Origin: Fasciolopsis buskii
Taxonomy: Eukaryota; Platyhelminthes; Trematoda; Plagiorchiida; Fasciolidae
Assembly: GCA_008360955.1 (NCBI GenBank)
Contig: LUCM01003795.1
Coordinates: 84,744-148,743, forward strand
Reading direction: 5' to 3'
Length of the DNA: 64,000 bases
In this document: piece after piece, positions 26,301-41,300 of the stretch
Position numbering within the stretch: position 1 is the stretch's first letter
How the letters are laid out: each line of letters begins with the position of its first letter
Notes under the pieces: generated by a model
What the model was told of the DNA's origin: nothing
Seen by the model: the letters and a program-made list of their open reading frames with translations, nothing else
The model's database searches: none
Translations under genes and position numbers: made by a program

Positions 26301-29300
26301 TTGTAATTGCAGAAACCAAGTCATTTTTTGAGGTTAAACGGTATCTCTGGTGATGATCTGGTAGTTTCGTGAATGGGCACTTCAAACTCTGAGAACACTG
26401 CAAGCCATGAGAACTTCTGCAAATGCTCTCAAATGAGTTTGCGTCGCGGACATCATCCCATGAGAAAATCTTCTTGTCGCAGTTATTCTCAATGAAGTGA
26501 TAGGAGGAGGACAAAAGCCCAACGTCCTCGGAGTCCTCTGAAAATCATCTTAGGGGATTGGGATAAGCTTTGATTCCAAACCGACCACCAACGAGATCGG
26601 AGGCGTGTACACTACGCTAACAGGCATCTGTGAAACAAAGGATGCATTGAGCATCTGAGATTTCCGGCTTCATCCGAACGGCACAAGAACTTAGCGAACA
26701 GTCACCGGCTTCAAGGTGGTTACGAGACCCTCAGATGGGCCAACTGCCTTGTGAGTTAAACTATTTGATCAAAGACTCGGATTAGGTCTTCTAAGCCAGC
26801 CCTCCACTTTAGTTTGGGCTGCTAAGCTTCTGGGTAACTTTCTATCACAATGAACAGTCGATGATGTCCAGATGGGTAGTGGAAGAGCTGTCAAATGCCT
26901 TTCGTTCTCACCCCTCTTCCCTCTAGTCATGGTTTCGGTTGCACGTCTTGTGTACACACGTTATACATGCGTGTAAGTATAAGAGCAAATAACGCTTATT
27001 TTGCAGTTGAAGGTCGCATCTCCAATATGCCATTCAAAAGAGCAATAAATATCCTCTTAGCACCCAAAAGTTCGGCTATAAAAGTGTCAATTTGTCAACA
27101 CCATTTTACAAAAGATACCTTGGGGAAATTTAACAATCCACTGAGAAAGTTTGCTCCACCCATCAATTTTAGTGCCTCGCCCCAAGACGGTTTTGGACAT
27201 GGTCTCTCGGGGTCCGCGGTGACAGGATCCAGGCGCTTTTGGAACAGAAGAAGTACACAATCCATGATACGCATGATCAGATGCGGTGGTCTGCCTAACT
27301 TACGTACTGGAAATGCGAAGGTGGGGAACGAAAAGAACGGGGACGTTAGGAAAGTGCTTATAATGCTGAGGAGTGTTAAACTACAATGTGAACAAAATAG
27401 TAGTAAATTCGCCTGTGGAAGCCTATCGAAGTCCGTGTTTCCCAACAACGGATATTTGATGAAGTCTTTGTCTGTAACGTGGATCCGATTTCCAACTTCT
27501 CACACATCATATAGCAAAGCCGACTGCTGTTTTATTATTACCCCTAACAGGCTGCCCAAGCCCAATCCCAAGCTTTATTCAGACCGGATTGAAAACTCTG
27601 AGCGATAAACCATACGAAATGTCCGTATGTAAAAAAAATCTGCTGAAACTTTCAATCCAATCTCATTGTACTATTAGGATACTGTTCCACAGAAAGATCA
27701 TTCCCGACCGTTCACGACTCGCGTAGGTGTGAACACCCATAAAAAATCAATCAGTAGAGTCGTTTTTTCTCTGATATCTATCAAGACACAAAGATATTCC
27801 ACATTCAAGCTCAACAAATTCAGTGCAATGGCATAAGCCAAAAAATCTCAATTAACGACGAAAAGAGAAATTCTTTTCAAAGGTTACTAGAACAAAAGTG
27901 ACAGAAATCTCGTTGACGAAGTTTTTTTTGGGCTGGTGAATGCGACTCTAGTTGACAACCGCAAAACAGAGGGCCAGCGGTTTGCAAGTGTGTCATTTAT
28001 CAGTGGATTAAAACACTCAAACACAGCAACAAGACCGGGTCTCAGTGTACGTAGGGGATCCGGTGGAAGTACGCCAAAATCCCGAGGGGGCCAGCTAATC
28101 TATTTGTCTATCTTCCAAGATTCGGACGCAGAAATATTAATTTTAGACGCACGGATTAGGCAACGGGTGGTTTGGATGTGCTGTCATTTTTCAGTCCAGT
28201 TTGTGTTCATCAATGATATTGAAGCAGGTAAGGATCAAGGTTAAAGGCATATCTATAAATATGGAGAAAAGTACGCACACTAACTAATGATATCACCTCG
28301 ACTGGTGATGAAACTTTTGCGATCTAAAGTCCAAGCTCAGCAGTTAGAACCTCATGAAAAATTATCATGTGAATAGGATCGCGTCAATTATCCCAAGGTA
28401 ACTGGTATGATCCGCGTTTATAATGCACCTGAGTGGCAACTGAATGTACCGGCCGACGGAAACGTTACTGTCTCAAAAATCGCGACACGTTTAGGTTAAT
28501 ATTTGTTTTAATGAAAACTGACCTGTTCTGTGAGATAGCAACCGAAACTCCTGCGTTATAGTTCAGGACAACGGCTGCAACAACCACGGCGAACTGCTCA
28601 TCGATGTCGGTGGCGTTCATCGACATGAGCAGACTGGTGGTGAAATTGCAAAAGTTCGGATCCGCTATTCGAAATATGTGACATGCAAATTCGCACCAGG
28701 TTCGGTGACTCAACTAGAAAAATTGGAGCGTTATCGTTGCAAAACTATTGTTTGCGCTTTTAAATAGTATGTCAAACTCCGAAGTCTCGGAACAGACCAC
28801 CCTTTACCATAACTCTAAAATAGTTCTCCGGGGGTCATTTTGCTCAATGACTGTACATCAGTTATTTTCGTTTCAACTGCTTCGGTGCAAGATACGAAGT
28901 TTGCTTTAATTTATAGCTGATCGGGATTAGTATTGCACCCGGGATGGACGATCGTGAGCCAAACCGGACAAGCGCTCAACCACTGGTGGTCTCTAAGATG
29001 GATGGGACAGCCGTACAGCAATTCCATGATTTCTAAATGTTAATTTAGAACAAACCACTGGTGTCTTATTACTCAAGTTCAGAGAAGTGCTGCCTCCTTA
29101 AATGCACCTCCCAAACACAGATCAGTTTCTCTGAACGAGCACGCTATACTGGTCTAGATTTAAACTTCACCACTGAAGCTGTCTCTCAAATGTGAGCGAA
29201 TTTAACCAGCATTTTGGTGTTGTGCCCGGAGCACGGGGCATTCTAGTAGGTTTCAAATAGCGGCAGATGTTTTCTTCATTGAGAAGCATTTAAATGGATT

Positions 29301-32300
29301 GACTGCATTGCAAAAATATTCCTGACGAGAAACCTAGAGTTTCAAACTGATCCAAAGGGCTCTGCCTGCAACAATCTGCAACTTAATTGGAACGTGACAC
29401 ACCAAATCGTGTTTGGAAAATCGAGAACTCAATGTCTGTCAGTTTATGATTATCCATTCAGATCCAAAATATCACTAACGGCCAGTCACGGATACCGGAC
29501 AGTTGCCTGAAGGATGTGATCAGTATCAGGTGGATTAGGCAAACTGGTCCAAACATACCTGTGGAGATGTGAGCAGGTTTGATTGTCTCCAGGGCAGCCT
29601 CGGCTTCTTGAAGCGCGGGTTTTGCTGCCTCCAGTTTCTCCTCCGCGTTCGCCTTATCCACACTAATCTGATCTACCAGACCTTGAGCTTTATCTTTCAC
29701 CACTTGCACTTGGGCTTTGACTTTTTGTGCAGCTGTTGCCTGAATTGTTACTTGGGCCAAAACCTCCTCGGATTTTTTGTTGGCCACTGCTAACTCTTTC
29801 TCCTTCTCCACCAATTGTTTGCTCAGCTCATTCACGGATTCGGCAGCCTCGACCAACTTTTTCAAACCCGTATTCATACGTTCAGCCATCAGGCCAATTT
29901 CTTTGCGTTTGGACAAGTAGATTTCCATGTAACCGCCGATAAAAGACAAATAAGACTTAGGTGTCACGTGAGTCTGACGGCGGAAACGCTGGAAATATTC
30001 TGTGCACGATTCGGCTACCAGATCCTATAACGAAAAAGAAAGATGAAAGCAGAAATAATAATAGAAAACCTGGCAGGTAAACTTTGAGGACAGGCAGGAC
30101 GTGGGGCCAGAAACTTACTTGAAACACTCCCATTGTGTTTACAACGGCTTCTTTCACTTTTGGAGTGCATACTATATCGAATTTGGATAGAAAATGATTT
30201 GACACAGCGATCAAAGCATCTTTAGGCCAGCGTTGGAACCAGTCCATTGTGCATCCGGAAATTAATCCGGGGAACTTCAAGCTTCTATTACGGAACTTCT
30301 GTCCGACTGGGGAGAAACACAGGACGATGTGTAAATTTTTAACCACACGACTTAAATAATAATCATTCAATGATTCGTTTGTGATCGGTCGCCTTGGAAA
30401 CTCCCTTTTCATAGGAGCGGCCAATTCCTGGAGGATCTCATCCATCTCATCGCGAGCGAACAGGTTGGCAATCTCACCGGAACTGAGCATATTGTTCAAA
30501 TACTCCAGGAACGCTTCGTCCTTGATTTCATTATCCGTGAAAAGGAAAGTCACCCCGGAACCACGTTGTCCAGCAGTTCGATACAAAGCTTTCAAATCCT
30601 CGGTCAGATTGTTCGTGTTGTAAGATCTATTGCAAATGTTTGAAAAAATGAGATTTCAAATTTGTTTTACTCAATTATCCATTTTGAACGTGCCTTCCGG
30701 TTATATCAAATCCGCATATCAAGAATGGCACCCAATAATTTTCAAATCACAGTTTTAACTGCAGGCAGTTGATAAGCTTTACAGAAAGTCATTGACCAAC
30801 ATTTCAATTAGATTCGAACTACTCACTGTTTTGCCAATAGTGTAAAAGCAAATGAAAATTGCTAGCATGTTGGACTGGCTTCACTGTATCTCGGGGTCAC
30901 GGCTGTCCCGCGTTCGGTTTTGCTATAGGGCGTTTAGCATTATATTTCTCGCAAATGTTCCGGAATAATGTAAGAAGCTTAACGTTAAGGTAGCAGATAT
31001 GTTTGTTATGTTTTAGTTAGCTTCATCTCCCAGTGACAGAACCAGTAACAAACCAAGCACTGAAAGCGTCCGGAAAATCGAAAGATGTTAGTTTGCTGAG
31101 GTATGTTTAGTTAGTTAGCCAAGAGAAGTCTGTGAATTTCGATTGTAATCGGGGATCACATATCAAGAAATTACGAAACAGATTTACAAAACGATGTATC
31201 ATGTGGTATGCTATGCAGAATAATGCATTTTTCTCAATAATACAATCTCAATTGCTGGTAATGGTAATGACGAACCGAGGTTTACGGAACCTTCTCAATG
31301 CAGTTTTCCAGTTGAACTAGTATGATCAGGAAAATACTCCGAGAAGAAAACTCCTCGCACCACTGAAAAGTATATAATTAAATAATCACTCCTTTTTCTA
31401 ATGCTTCTCGAAGCACTCTGACCAAAACATGCGGAACGTTCTCAACCGTCCCGATAAGCAGTCTTTCGTTGTCATTTGCGATTGCTGAAACCGGTTGCTA
31501 GTGGAAGATTAATAAAAGCGGCCAAGGGATGATATCTACGAAAGATGTGCACGTTATAAACATTCGACATGGCTGCACAGAGCGTACTAAGCTAGGTTTC
31601 CTAGATGGGCGTAATGAATGGACATCTCTGTGGCTGTCGACATAAGGTAATTACCAACGATGGTGTGTTATTCACAAACTCCATTTTCATCTATTTTGTG
31701 CTGCTAACTGGAATACATCTTTTAACTCCACTGATTACAGCGATTTCTGAATAAGGTAGATCAACAAAGAATGTAACTAATTATTTTAAATAACACAATC
31801 GTTGCTATCTCCCTAAGCTCCAACCGTTTCACAGAGCATTCACTTTCGGGAAGATCAAACAAACCGTGGTCGAGCTGATACAATGGGATTGTGAAGAACT
31901 TGTATGGTGTGTCATCACTCCTTTGTGTTCCATGTACAACGCGTTCAGAGAATTTGGACACCTTTAGAACTGATTCCCAGTCGGAGTCGTTCTTCTCTCA
32001 TATTTGGCAAAACCAACACCAAAATCCGGTGAAATTACGTGAGACTTGTTCCTCAACCATTCAGGCATCTTTCGGACAGACGTGACGGAACCACTTCGAG
32101 GTGCGCACAGATTCCGTGAAAATGTTGTACACAGTTGATCAACTTGGTCGGTCTTCTGTAAAAACAGCTTCTACTCAATGACTGACTTACACCGGGATGT
32201 TTAAAAACGATGCCAACTTTATGCATACTTCTGTCAAGCACAATTCTGTGATTACCAATGCTGGGTTTACTCTTAACCGCCGTTCTTTTGGGAGATAATT

Positions 32301-35300
32301 TATACTGATATTATCCCCAATCAAAATCTAATTGATGCATCATCAATCTTACCAATTCAGAATGAGAATGTCCAAAACGGCAAATAGAACTGTGGAACAG
32401 ACATAAGCACACAAGTAAAAAAACTTGTTTAAATTTCTGGTTTTGTCGTTGAGCCATGCTGTTGTGTCAGCTCGCTAGGTGTTATCTCATCAAGAAATGA
32501 CAAGTTTGACTTTTGTTCAAAAATCCGCCACCATTCTCAGTACTTGTAATCATTTTCGGAACAGACTTCGAAGAACTCGGCTATCGTAATTTCGCGACAA
32601 TGTTCTCGAATCCTTGAAGTGATGAACATTCCCAGGAAAAACTACGCTTCCGCTCACATGAGCCGTTATTGTGTTGAATAATATCTCCAAAATGGATGAA
32701 TATTCTGTACTGTGTTGAGAATACAGCGTTCTATTGCGTGCGAATAATCCGAAGCATTGACTATCTACTTGATGTTTTAAGCAATCGTCAGTTGAAGATC
32801 TCGAAGCTACGAAAAGAGCATTCAGCGACATCCATCGATACCAGACGTTCCATTACTATCGGTAAAATTCTATAACACATCTTATCGGTTCGAAATGCAC
32901 AGTGAGCTCACTTTGATCTGGGGATGGAAAATCTAGAAAAACAATTAGACAGACCTATTCCCAATGAGTTCTTCCGCGAACCAGAGCTTTCATGGAATGG
33001 GCAGTAGGTGAACGTTCACAACCTAGTTCCCTCTAAGCTATAAATACAGCTTTACGCCCTGCTTAACATTTAGAGGATGATGAATGTGCACGGAAGACAG
33101 ACTAGAGATAAAACTAAAAGCACTGAGCAAAATTCTAATCCGAGACATTTATCGACTAAAACCTAGTCTGAGAGTAGACAGATTAGTTTAGTCAATAGGG
33201 CGAACTTTATTCATCAGGCTACCCTTCGAAGGAAACCCCACGGGTGAGAAGATCAGCCCAATTACTTGATATTTACTTGAACTCACGTTCAACACAGCTA
33301 AACTTCACATGCCAGAACAGAGATATATTCCCATTGTTGATCTCACCAATGCACATTATATCGATTGTTTGAAAATCCAACTGACCACAGAGAGAAAACA
33401 CTAGTTACGAGCAAGCTCGTTTTCAGTTATTCGTACACATGCCAATACATGGCAATATATCAGAAATAAAATTTGAAGGATTGAACTAAGCAGATAAAAA
33501 TATAGATGCGAAAGAAATTGGCGACCTTTACTACAAAAATTCCAAAACGGAAGACAGTTATTGTCTGGTCTAGAGTTTGCACCGGGGTATAGTGCGGTCC
33601 AGGGGAGATATACAGCGATCCTAAATTATTTTTCAGCGCACAGTAGAGGATTGTGAAGACGGATAGCGACGGCTTCTGCTTTATTAAAGACACGACAATG
33701 CCAACCCAGACTGTTGATTGTGGACCTTATACATATATCATTTAAGTCCATTCATGGTGCTACTTGCTTGCAGGTCATAAAACAGGATGACCTGCCAAAC
33801 ACATTACAGAAAATCACCCTGGCTATTCCACGGTGGATACGACGCCATCTCAAGCCCCGTCGATTCACGCACAAACAGAACTGATTGTGCGGACGGATAT
33901 CAGCCGCCCATGTTGTTTACTGCGTTCCTTCAAACCAATCCTGAGCAGCCGGATTAAAGAGGCTGACAACCACGGAAGTGATAAACATCCATCTCCTAAG
34001 ACCAAATCTGTGTTCAAATTAAACACGTACAAGCGATAGGTTTCCATTACCAAAGACCTTTAGCATGTGGTAACAAAACGGATTCACGTATTACCAAAGG
34101 GTTACATAATTCAGTCGTCCGCTTTGGAACAACAGTGACCAATCTGTGTTCCCGTCCTACACCCCTTTATCCATGTCATTTAGCAAAATTAGCATCCGTT
34201 TCATCAAACAGCTAACTAGCACTCCGTCCCCAATAAGTATGGTAGTACAGATTTGGATAAAACTCATTTAAACTGTGATTGCCTAGATTTTGAGTTCTGA
34301 TTCAAAAATGGAGATGTTTCATCGGATAAACAACCAATGAATCAAAATTACACTCGAAAACTTACCGAGAGAGTGTGATCTGAAAAGTGCTATAACCAGC
34401 AATAAAGGAGGCCAGCCGAGTTAATGACTGTTTTCCGGAACCTCCGACACCAACCAGTAAAGCGTGGCCCTTGGGAGTCCGGATAATTCGTGATATTTTG
34501 ACCAAATGAGTCATGGCATCTTTGAAAAATACCAAATCCAGTTTGGATCCACGAACCGTCTCATTGTACGTTTGCATGAACATTTTCAATCGTTCGTTCA
34601 ATTGATCAAAACTCTGGATCGGCTCGTACACTTTCGGTGCCTCTAGATCCACATCCTCGGGTTCGTCGCCCGTGGCTTCGGCAGCATCACGAAGGAAATC
34701 GACAAAGTAAGGGTCAGTCCATGCTGATCCGTGAGCGGCATCGCCGCATTCCTCGGTACCTAACGAATCCAAACAAAAATTGTTGCTTCACATTAGTCAG
34801 ACTATTGTTATCTATGGGTTTGAAAATCTCAAGCAAACACCTGTTCTTCCGATCTAATACAGAATAATTAAGGAAAAGTCACCCGTGTTATTCTGAAAAG
34901 ATCACATCAATTTGGTTCTCGTCGTCCATTTCACTGTCGAGGAAGAAAAAAATATGTCCTCCTTTCAATAGTATATTTCGCATGCAGATGGATGAACGAA
35001 ATTTCCCCGGAAGCACATGACCGGTTTCGCGGTTATTGCCGTACCCGGTATTGTTCGTCCACCCGTTTGCGAAATATAGTACTGAGAAGAAAAACCAATA
35101 CTTTCGGGCCTTGTGTCCCCTTTCTGAAGGTTGGCCTTGCCTGACCGACGAAAATCCTCCTACGAATCACCATATGATTCTTCAAGGAACTTACCGTCCA
35201 TTCACCCTCCTAACGATTCAAATGAGATTCTAGTGGAGAAATAGGTAATTTGGATTATTCCATCCGAGATTTTTCGTACAATGAACGACGAATGCACCCT

Positions 35301-38300
35301 TCATGACACTCGTAGGTTTGCAACAAAATTGGGCATGCAGTACCAGAATTGTTTTTTTTTCTAGAGTTAACTTTTTATCACATTAATTCATGAAATTTGC
35401 ACTATATTTCCCAAAGTTTACAAACACAACTCGATACCCTTATTTGTGAGTTGAACTCAGCTTGTTGGTTTTCACTTGTGTTCTTATTTGTGCTTCCTGT
35501 ATTTCACCCATTTCCTCTGATGCGCGCACTCGGCGGCTTGGCGCAGGGGAAATTACCGTGTCGATTGATCGCCCAAACCTTTTCGTGACCTTGAATTGGT
35601 TGGCTGATCTATCGATAATCAGGTGACGTGTGAACTAATGCCGTCATGCAGGTCATCGTGGGCAACCACTAGGACCCTTATTATGGTGCTTTGATTTTGT
35701 ATATTTTATCCCCCCAATCTGCGAGGAATGGTATACACACACACACACACACCGGGTAGACCTTGTGAAAAGAATGCCCTGTCAACTCGGTTCCAGGTCC
35801 TATCGATCGCAATCTCAACATAACGTTCGTGTATATAATGTTAGCCACAAATAATCTCAAAAGAACGTTGAATATTCCTCGTAAAATAAATTATGCACGA
35901 ATCAGCCAGTAGAACAACATAAACAAATCAAAACCAGAGGTAAAAAATCAAATGCATTTTTTCGTCCCATTAAATTCACCATTGAATCAGTCTGAAAGTA
36001 ACTCGCGAAATGTTTTCATGTCACGACGTAGCCGTTAGTTAAGTGTTCATTTACACGATCAAGAACACACAAGATTTCGACGGCCATGAAATCAAGACCA
36101 AAAATGATGACCCAAAAGAGGCAGGGATATGTCGATAATCAGGCAAAACGAAACCGAGTATTATTCAAAAAGATGATTAATCAATCGAGTAGAGAAAGAA
36201 AAAAAGAATAAAAATAATCCTACACCAAACTTTGTCCAGACTAACCGATTTGTTGAACTAATTTCGCGAACCAGTCACGATCCGACTGTTCCGTGAATCG
36301 ATCGGCAATGACTCGAGTGCATTCGTGCTGCCAGAGTTGAAGTAGAACCGACGGAGAACGGATCACTTCGCTTGTCGTGTTCAACATCCCTTGCCAAATA
36401 CGACTCACATCACGCAGATTGAATACATAATGAAATTTGGCCGGAGTCGGAAGCATCTTCACTTTAACCCGTTGCCATACTTTCCGGGTGGCTGGGATCA
36501 ATTTGTGCACCGTGTTGATCACACTCGTTTGGAATCCTCTAGCCGAGCAAAAATGTCCTAGGCCCAAGATACCGAATACTTTGTCAACAGATGCATTACT
36601 TGGAAGAGTACAATTGAACACACAGAACTGTCGTTTCAAACGTTGCGGGATATCATTTCGTCCACCGCCTGGATGAATCATGGCTGCCATCAACTGCAGT
36701 AGAGTAACATGGTCAAAAATAAAGAGTTTGAATGACCGGAACTATACTGATGTCATCGTGAATCTGTATCACAAAGAACCACTATTTCTTGAACCAAAAC
36801 CATGTACAAAAAGAAATTTAAAACAAGGGAATATTGGATATTCTCGCGGTCGGGTAACATGGCTATGGGAAACAGATATTTCTCGTCAGGTTTTGTCAAC
36901 TCGCCAATACACTACACATGTGAAAATGGGCAAAATTCAATTGAAATTAGCAACAGGTCTGCGATTGCTATCAACGTGGTGATAGTGGATTCTTACAAAT
37001 GGCTCCCTCCGTGGTTTCCAGCATTCCAGCTATTGTCACACCGTCTCGTTGACTCTTGAACGGAGAACACGTGTCTAGTGTATCTTCTTACGAAAACAAA
37101 GTTGATCCATAAGGCTTGATAGCGATCATGTTTGACATAGCAAAAGTTTTCGGGCTGACTCCTTTAGAGAAGTTGTGCAGCACACGGTAGACTAAGATTA
37201 GATCCTTTAAATTAGGTTGGCTAGGGGCCGATATCTACCGCTTTGACCAGAATACCACGGACTACGACCTAGCTAACTATTTTGATTAACCAACAGAGCC
37301 GGTATTTGGACAGGCCAACAGTCGTTCCTTCCACATATTCCATATCCTATTAAACAAAATGACAGTCCAAGCATGAAGTCATACGGACAGCATATTTCCG
37401 CACAGAAGTAGACACACTGACTCGCATTCATACATCTAATCCTAAAATTTTAATCAAGGTAAAATTTTCAGGGGAAACCGATACCTTGCATTTTTTGTGT
37501 GCTGTTTAGGTGATATCTTCTAACCAGTTCGGTGGGCAACTTTGGGAGTTTTGGTCTATTTCGAAGTCAGAATGTCTATCTGTAGTCACATCGTTAACAA
37601 TTAACGCATAATCGCTGAGTTCTGACGGAGTTCATTTTCATTTCCCTCCAGTTCTACACAATCATACTAAAAAGCTATGGGTGTGTAGTCTAATTCTTGA
37701 TGCTAACAGGATTGGAGAGTTCAAATCACTATTGTCTAAACTGATCCGAAAAACATTTCGATCTAACATTCGGATGGCATGTCAGACTGCGTAGGAAATA
37801 CTTCTACATCAAACAATGAGCTGTTTGACAAATGATTGCCGAAAATCGATGCATTATGACTGCCGGTAACACACCTCTTGATCACGAAATTCGAGAGCTT
37901 GGTTTTCACAGTGGTGGAATGAGTTCTTAGTTAGTTTGGCTTGTTTCATATCCACTACACAAAATCTGTGCCGATCAGATACATCAATTTGATGCATTCA
38001 AGACTACGATTTCAGCCGTCATTTTAAGGAGAGCCTTCGAACCTGTACCGAAACTACAGAACCCCTTGGTTTACGAACGAGCAGATACGCAAAGGCGAAT
38101 CAGTCCGTGTCAGGAATTCAGAACAGATTGATATAATCCCGTGTCAAGTACACGCAACGCCAAGTTGTTCATTTTGTTTACTAGCTGTGGGTGTGATATA
38201 CTGGGCATGTCCCATAATCGCCAAGACTACGGGAAAGGGGACTTGACCCAACGAAAACGTATGTTGTTCCACGCCACTCCAAGTCTCAAGGTCACCGTTG

Positions 38301-41300
38301 TTGGTCCTCTTCCCAACCCTTATCCCTGTGTAATGGCTCCTAGTGTCCCTTCCACTACACCCATACATTAATCATATCATCAACAAGCCACGATCCTGAA
38401 ACTTGTAGTGGGAATGAGCCGTACAACCGCTATCACTCAGTTGAACGATATCAGTCTGGCGAATTACATGGTTTCGTTTAATAATAATAGCCATAGTCAA
38501 AATATGGTGGCTTATTGGAACGTTGTGAAACTAATCAGTTGGCCGTGGTAATATGGCAAATGAGTTCGATTCCGCAGTGGCAGCTGAGACGACCGACGGA
38601 ACCCGTGAAGCGAGTAATTGGGTTAAACTGATTTTCAAAGCGGACATAAATATGTCGAACAACATCACCAACGAAGTGCTTTTTTAATCATGAATGATAT
38701 AATGTAAATAACACAGCGTTGGTGGTAGATGTGAACCGTTGGTTCAACGTTTAACGCAATCAAAAAGTGTGTGTTTGGGGGGCGATTTTAATTGGACATA
38801 ATTATTCCTGCTGATTAGAAATGCATCAAGAATACCGTGGCACTGACTTGGACATCGACAATTGTTGTGAAATCACCCGGTTTATCCAGGCTGTAGAATC
38901 CCGACATTTCAATCAATTGTCGCGTAATTTCGTTCGTGATCTGATCACCCCATTCGTTGATTGTGGGCATATTGATATCGTCAATAAAAACGGTCATTTT
39001 CTTTCCCGCTGCTGGACCATAAGTGCTACCCATTCGTTTGTCCACGTAGCTCTCAATAGTACGTTGGAACATATTGGGTGTTGTAGCACTTGAGAAGTTC
39101 AGGGATTTGAAGGCATGTGTCTCCGCATCGTACTTGCCACAGTATCCTTTGACAATCACCGTCTTGGCCGTACCCTAAAAATAGAGGGATATTGTTACAC
39201 AGAATTCGTCATCGGCTGAACAGGAGGTAGTGACAAACTCTCTCTCTTTCTCTCTCTGTCTCTTCCTCTCACATTTCAACGGGCCGTGCAATGGTATCTG
39301 TCTTACTAGACCTCCTTTTTCTAGTGGTACTAAACAAAATTTCAAGAGCCGCAAGAAAATCCGTGAAATCTAAGAAACAACATAACGGTTAAACAAATTC
39401 TGCCACTGGCAATTACCGTCTGTGAAGACAGTGAGCAAATTTCTTACAATTCGACAACTGACCTAAGTAAGAGACCATACTCTGTATTACAAATTGTATG
39501 AGAGACAGTTTGTTTTAAACTATTTACTGGCCACAGATCGTTCAGTCTGTACCAGCCCAACTGATGACTGGTTAACAGAACAATCAGCAAACAGGTGTTG
39601 TGTTTCGGAAATTTGCCGATGCAAAATACGAGGAATTTTCTCGTAATTTTTTCTGCTGTCGCTGTGAACACGACGACATCGGAAAGTTCACTACGATCGA
39701 CCATTTCAATGAAAAGTAGTACCGTAATAGGACAATCACTACCAACCATCATTTTAAGAGTTCATGAAAGCGGTCTTCTTAAGAGATTAACCGGAATTCG
39801 ACACAACTCTCGAATGCGAATCACAAGGTAACATCCAATATTGTGCAGTGATGGATGCCTGCTCAATAGGCGAAGAGTAGCCGGATCAACTGTTGCTTGC
39901 TGAATCGGCTTTCGGATACCTTATTTGTAGTACCACTACTCATTACGTAGAACATTCATCTACTCAATCCAGTGTAAGATACCTCAAGAGGTGTCTTTGG
40001 TACGGCCTTCATTCACACTGCTTGTTTCCACTGGTTAAAGCCGTATTAGTTATTCCTTGCCAATAAGATATTGGTGTACGTAATTCGCTTTCGAGATTTC
40101 TGGTCATGGTAGCTCAATTCAAACGAGCTTTTAACGGGCGAGAGAAACGTCACCGAACCATTAACGGCTGGCGACATTAACCTTTGGATTCTTAGTGCAC
40201 TAGTGCATTTTCCACTGCATGGTACCTCATACCGCCTAAAGAGATTGTAGTACACGTAACGATTCCCACGTATTGGATTTTGCTTACAGTCTAGATGTTC
40301 GCTTTTCGAAACTCATCGCATCCCTGACACATAACCGGTAAAGTCACTTGACTTGACGGAAGACAATATGTATAACGTAAGGTACCGGGTCGTAGGGTTC
40401 AATCATTAGAACAGGCACCAAATCAGAATAGGTTAAGGTGGTTGGGACATATTTAGCGTATGCCCGAAAAACGGCTATCTCTATGTTTGCTGTTTTTCGA
40501 GGCAGGTAATGATTAAAAAGTGGTTCGATGTGGCCAGTCAATGACATGGCAAAAATATGAGTTCTTCATCTAGTGGGCTGGCACGCGTAGATGAAGTTAG
40601 ACTACCGGGTTGGGATCCACGAGATTCCTTCAAACGATGGTTGAAAACAATGGATTATACGGTTTAATGACACAGTTAGTAACTTTATTGTATCAGAAAT
40701 CTCTTCTCCTCTGAATAGTTCTTCAACTTACTATGTGACAGTTGATCTTCACTATTCTTTGTTCATTTTTTCTGTTTGTGCAGATGTTCATATAAGGTGG
40801 CAACGAAAACCAACCCACGTCGAGGTGAGGTTAATGGTTGTACGAAAACTGAAACTTAGTTGCTTCTGTTATTTGTCCATCTACTAGGCTGCTCATGAAG
40901 TACGTTTTATGACAGCCTTTGCTACAGAATGATCGTGTTCTGTTTTTAGGATGCCACAATGGATACACCGACGATGCGGCAATAGGTAAATTATTCAGCC
41001 GTTTTATTTCCCCTCATTTAAGAGTCTCACGTCGGAATTTAATCATCCAGACCGTATCATTCTGAGGAAATTCGACGATATAAGTATCTCTGTCAAGTTC
41101 CATGTTCGTAGTGCAGCGCGTACATTGTAGACTGTTCTATTGGTTTTATTCTTTAAGTGTTCACAACGGCCGAGGCACCTGTTGGACTTCGGGTCGCGTC
41201 GACCCTCGTGTTTTTTGTACCTTTCAATTCGGTCAAGCCACACCATCGGAGGTAACTGTTCCAGTCCACACTACTGTACAACAACGCGTCTTCCGGCAGT

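Larger units (their letters stand above)
27307..29558 (-). other. Intron 16-17 (2,252 nt)
   Basis: Holds a family 4 repeat piece (28291-28365) and a tRNA-like fragment (28935-28990). The rest is unassigned. Confidence 0.7.

Noticed and set aside
26895..27608. 237-codon open frame on the plus strand over exon 17
   Set aside because: It is the opposite strand of a well-supported dynein exon and its intron flanks. The translation shows no domain or compositional signal.
38270..38430. Second copy of tRNA-related family 3
   Set aside because: Only a weak 65-nt resemblance to 8405-8480, and no A or B box in the expected place, so not listed as a feature.
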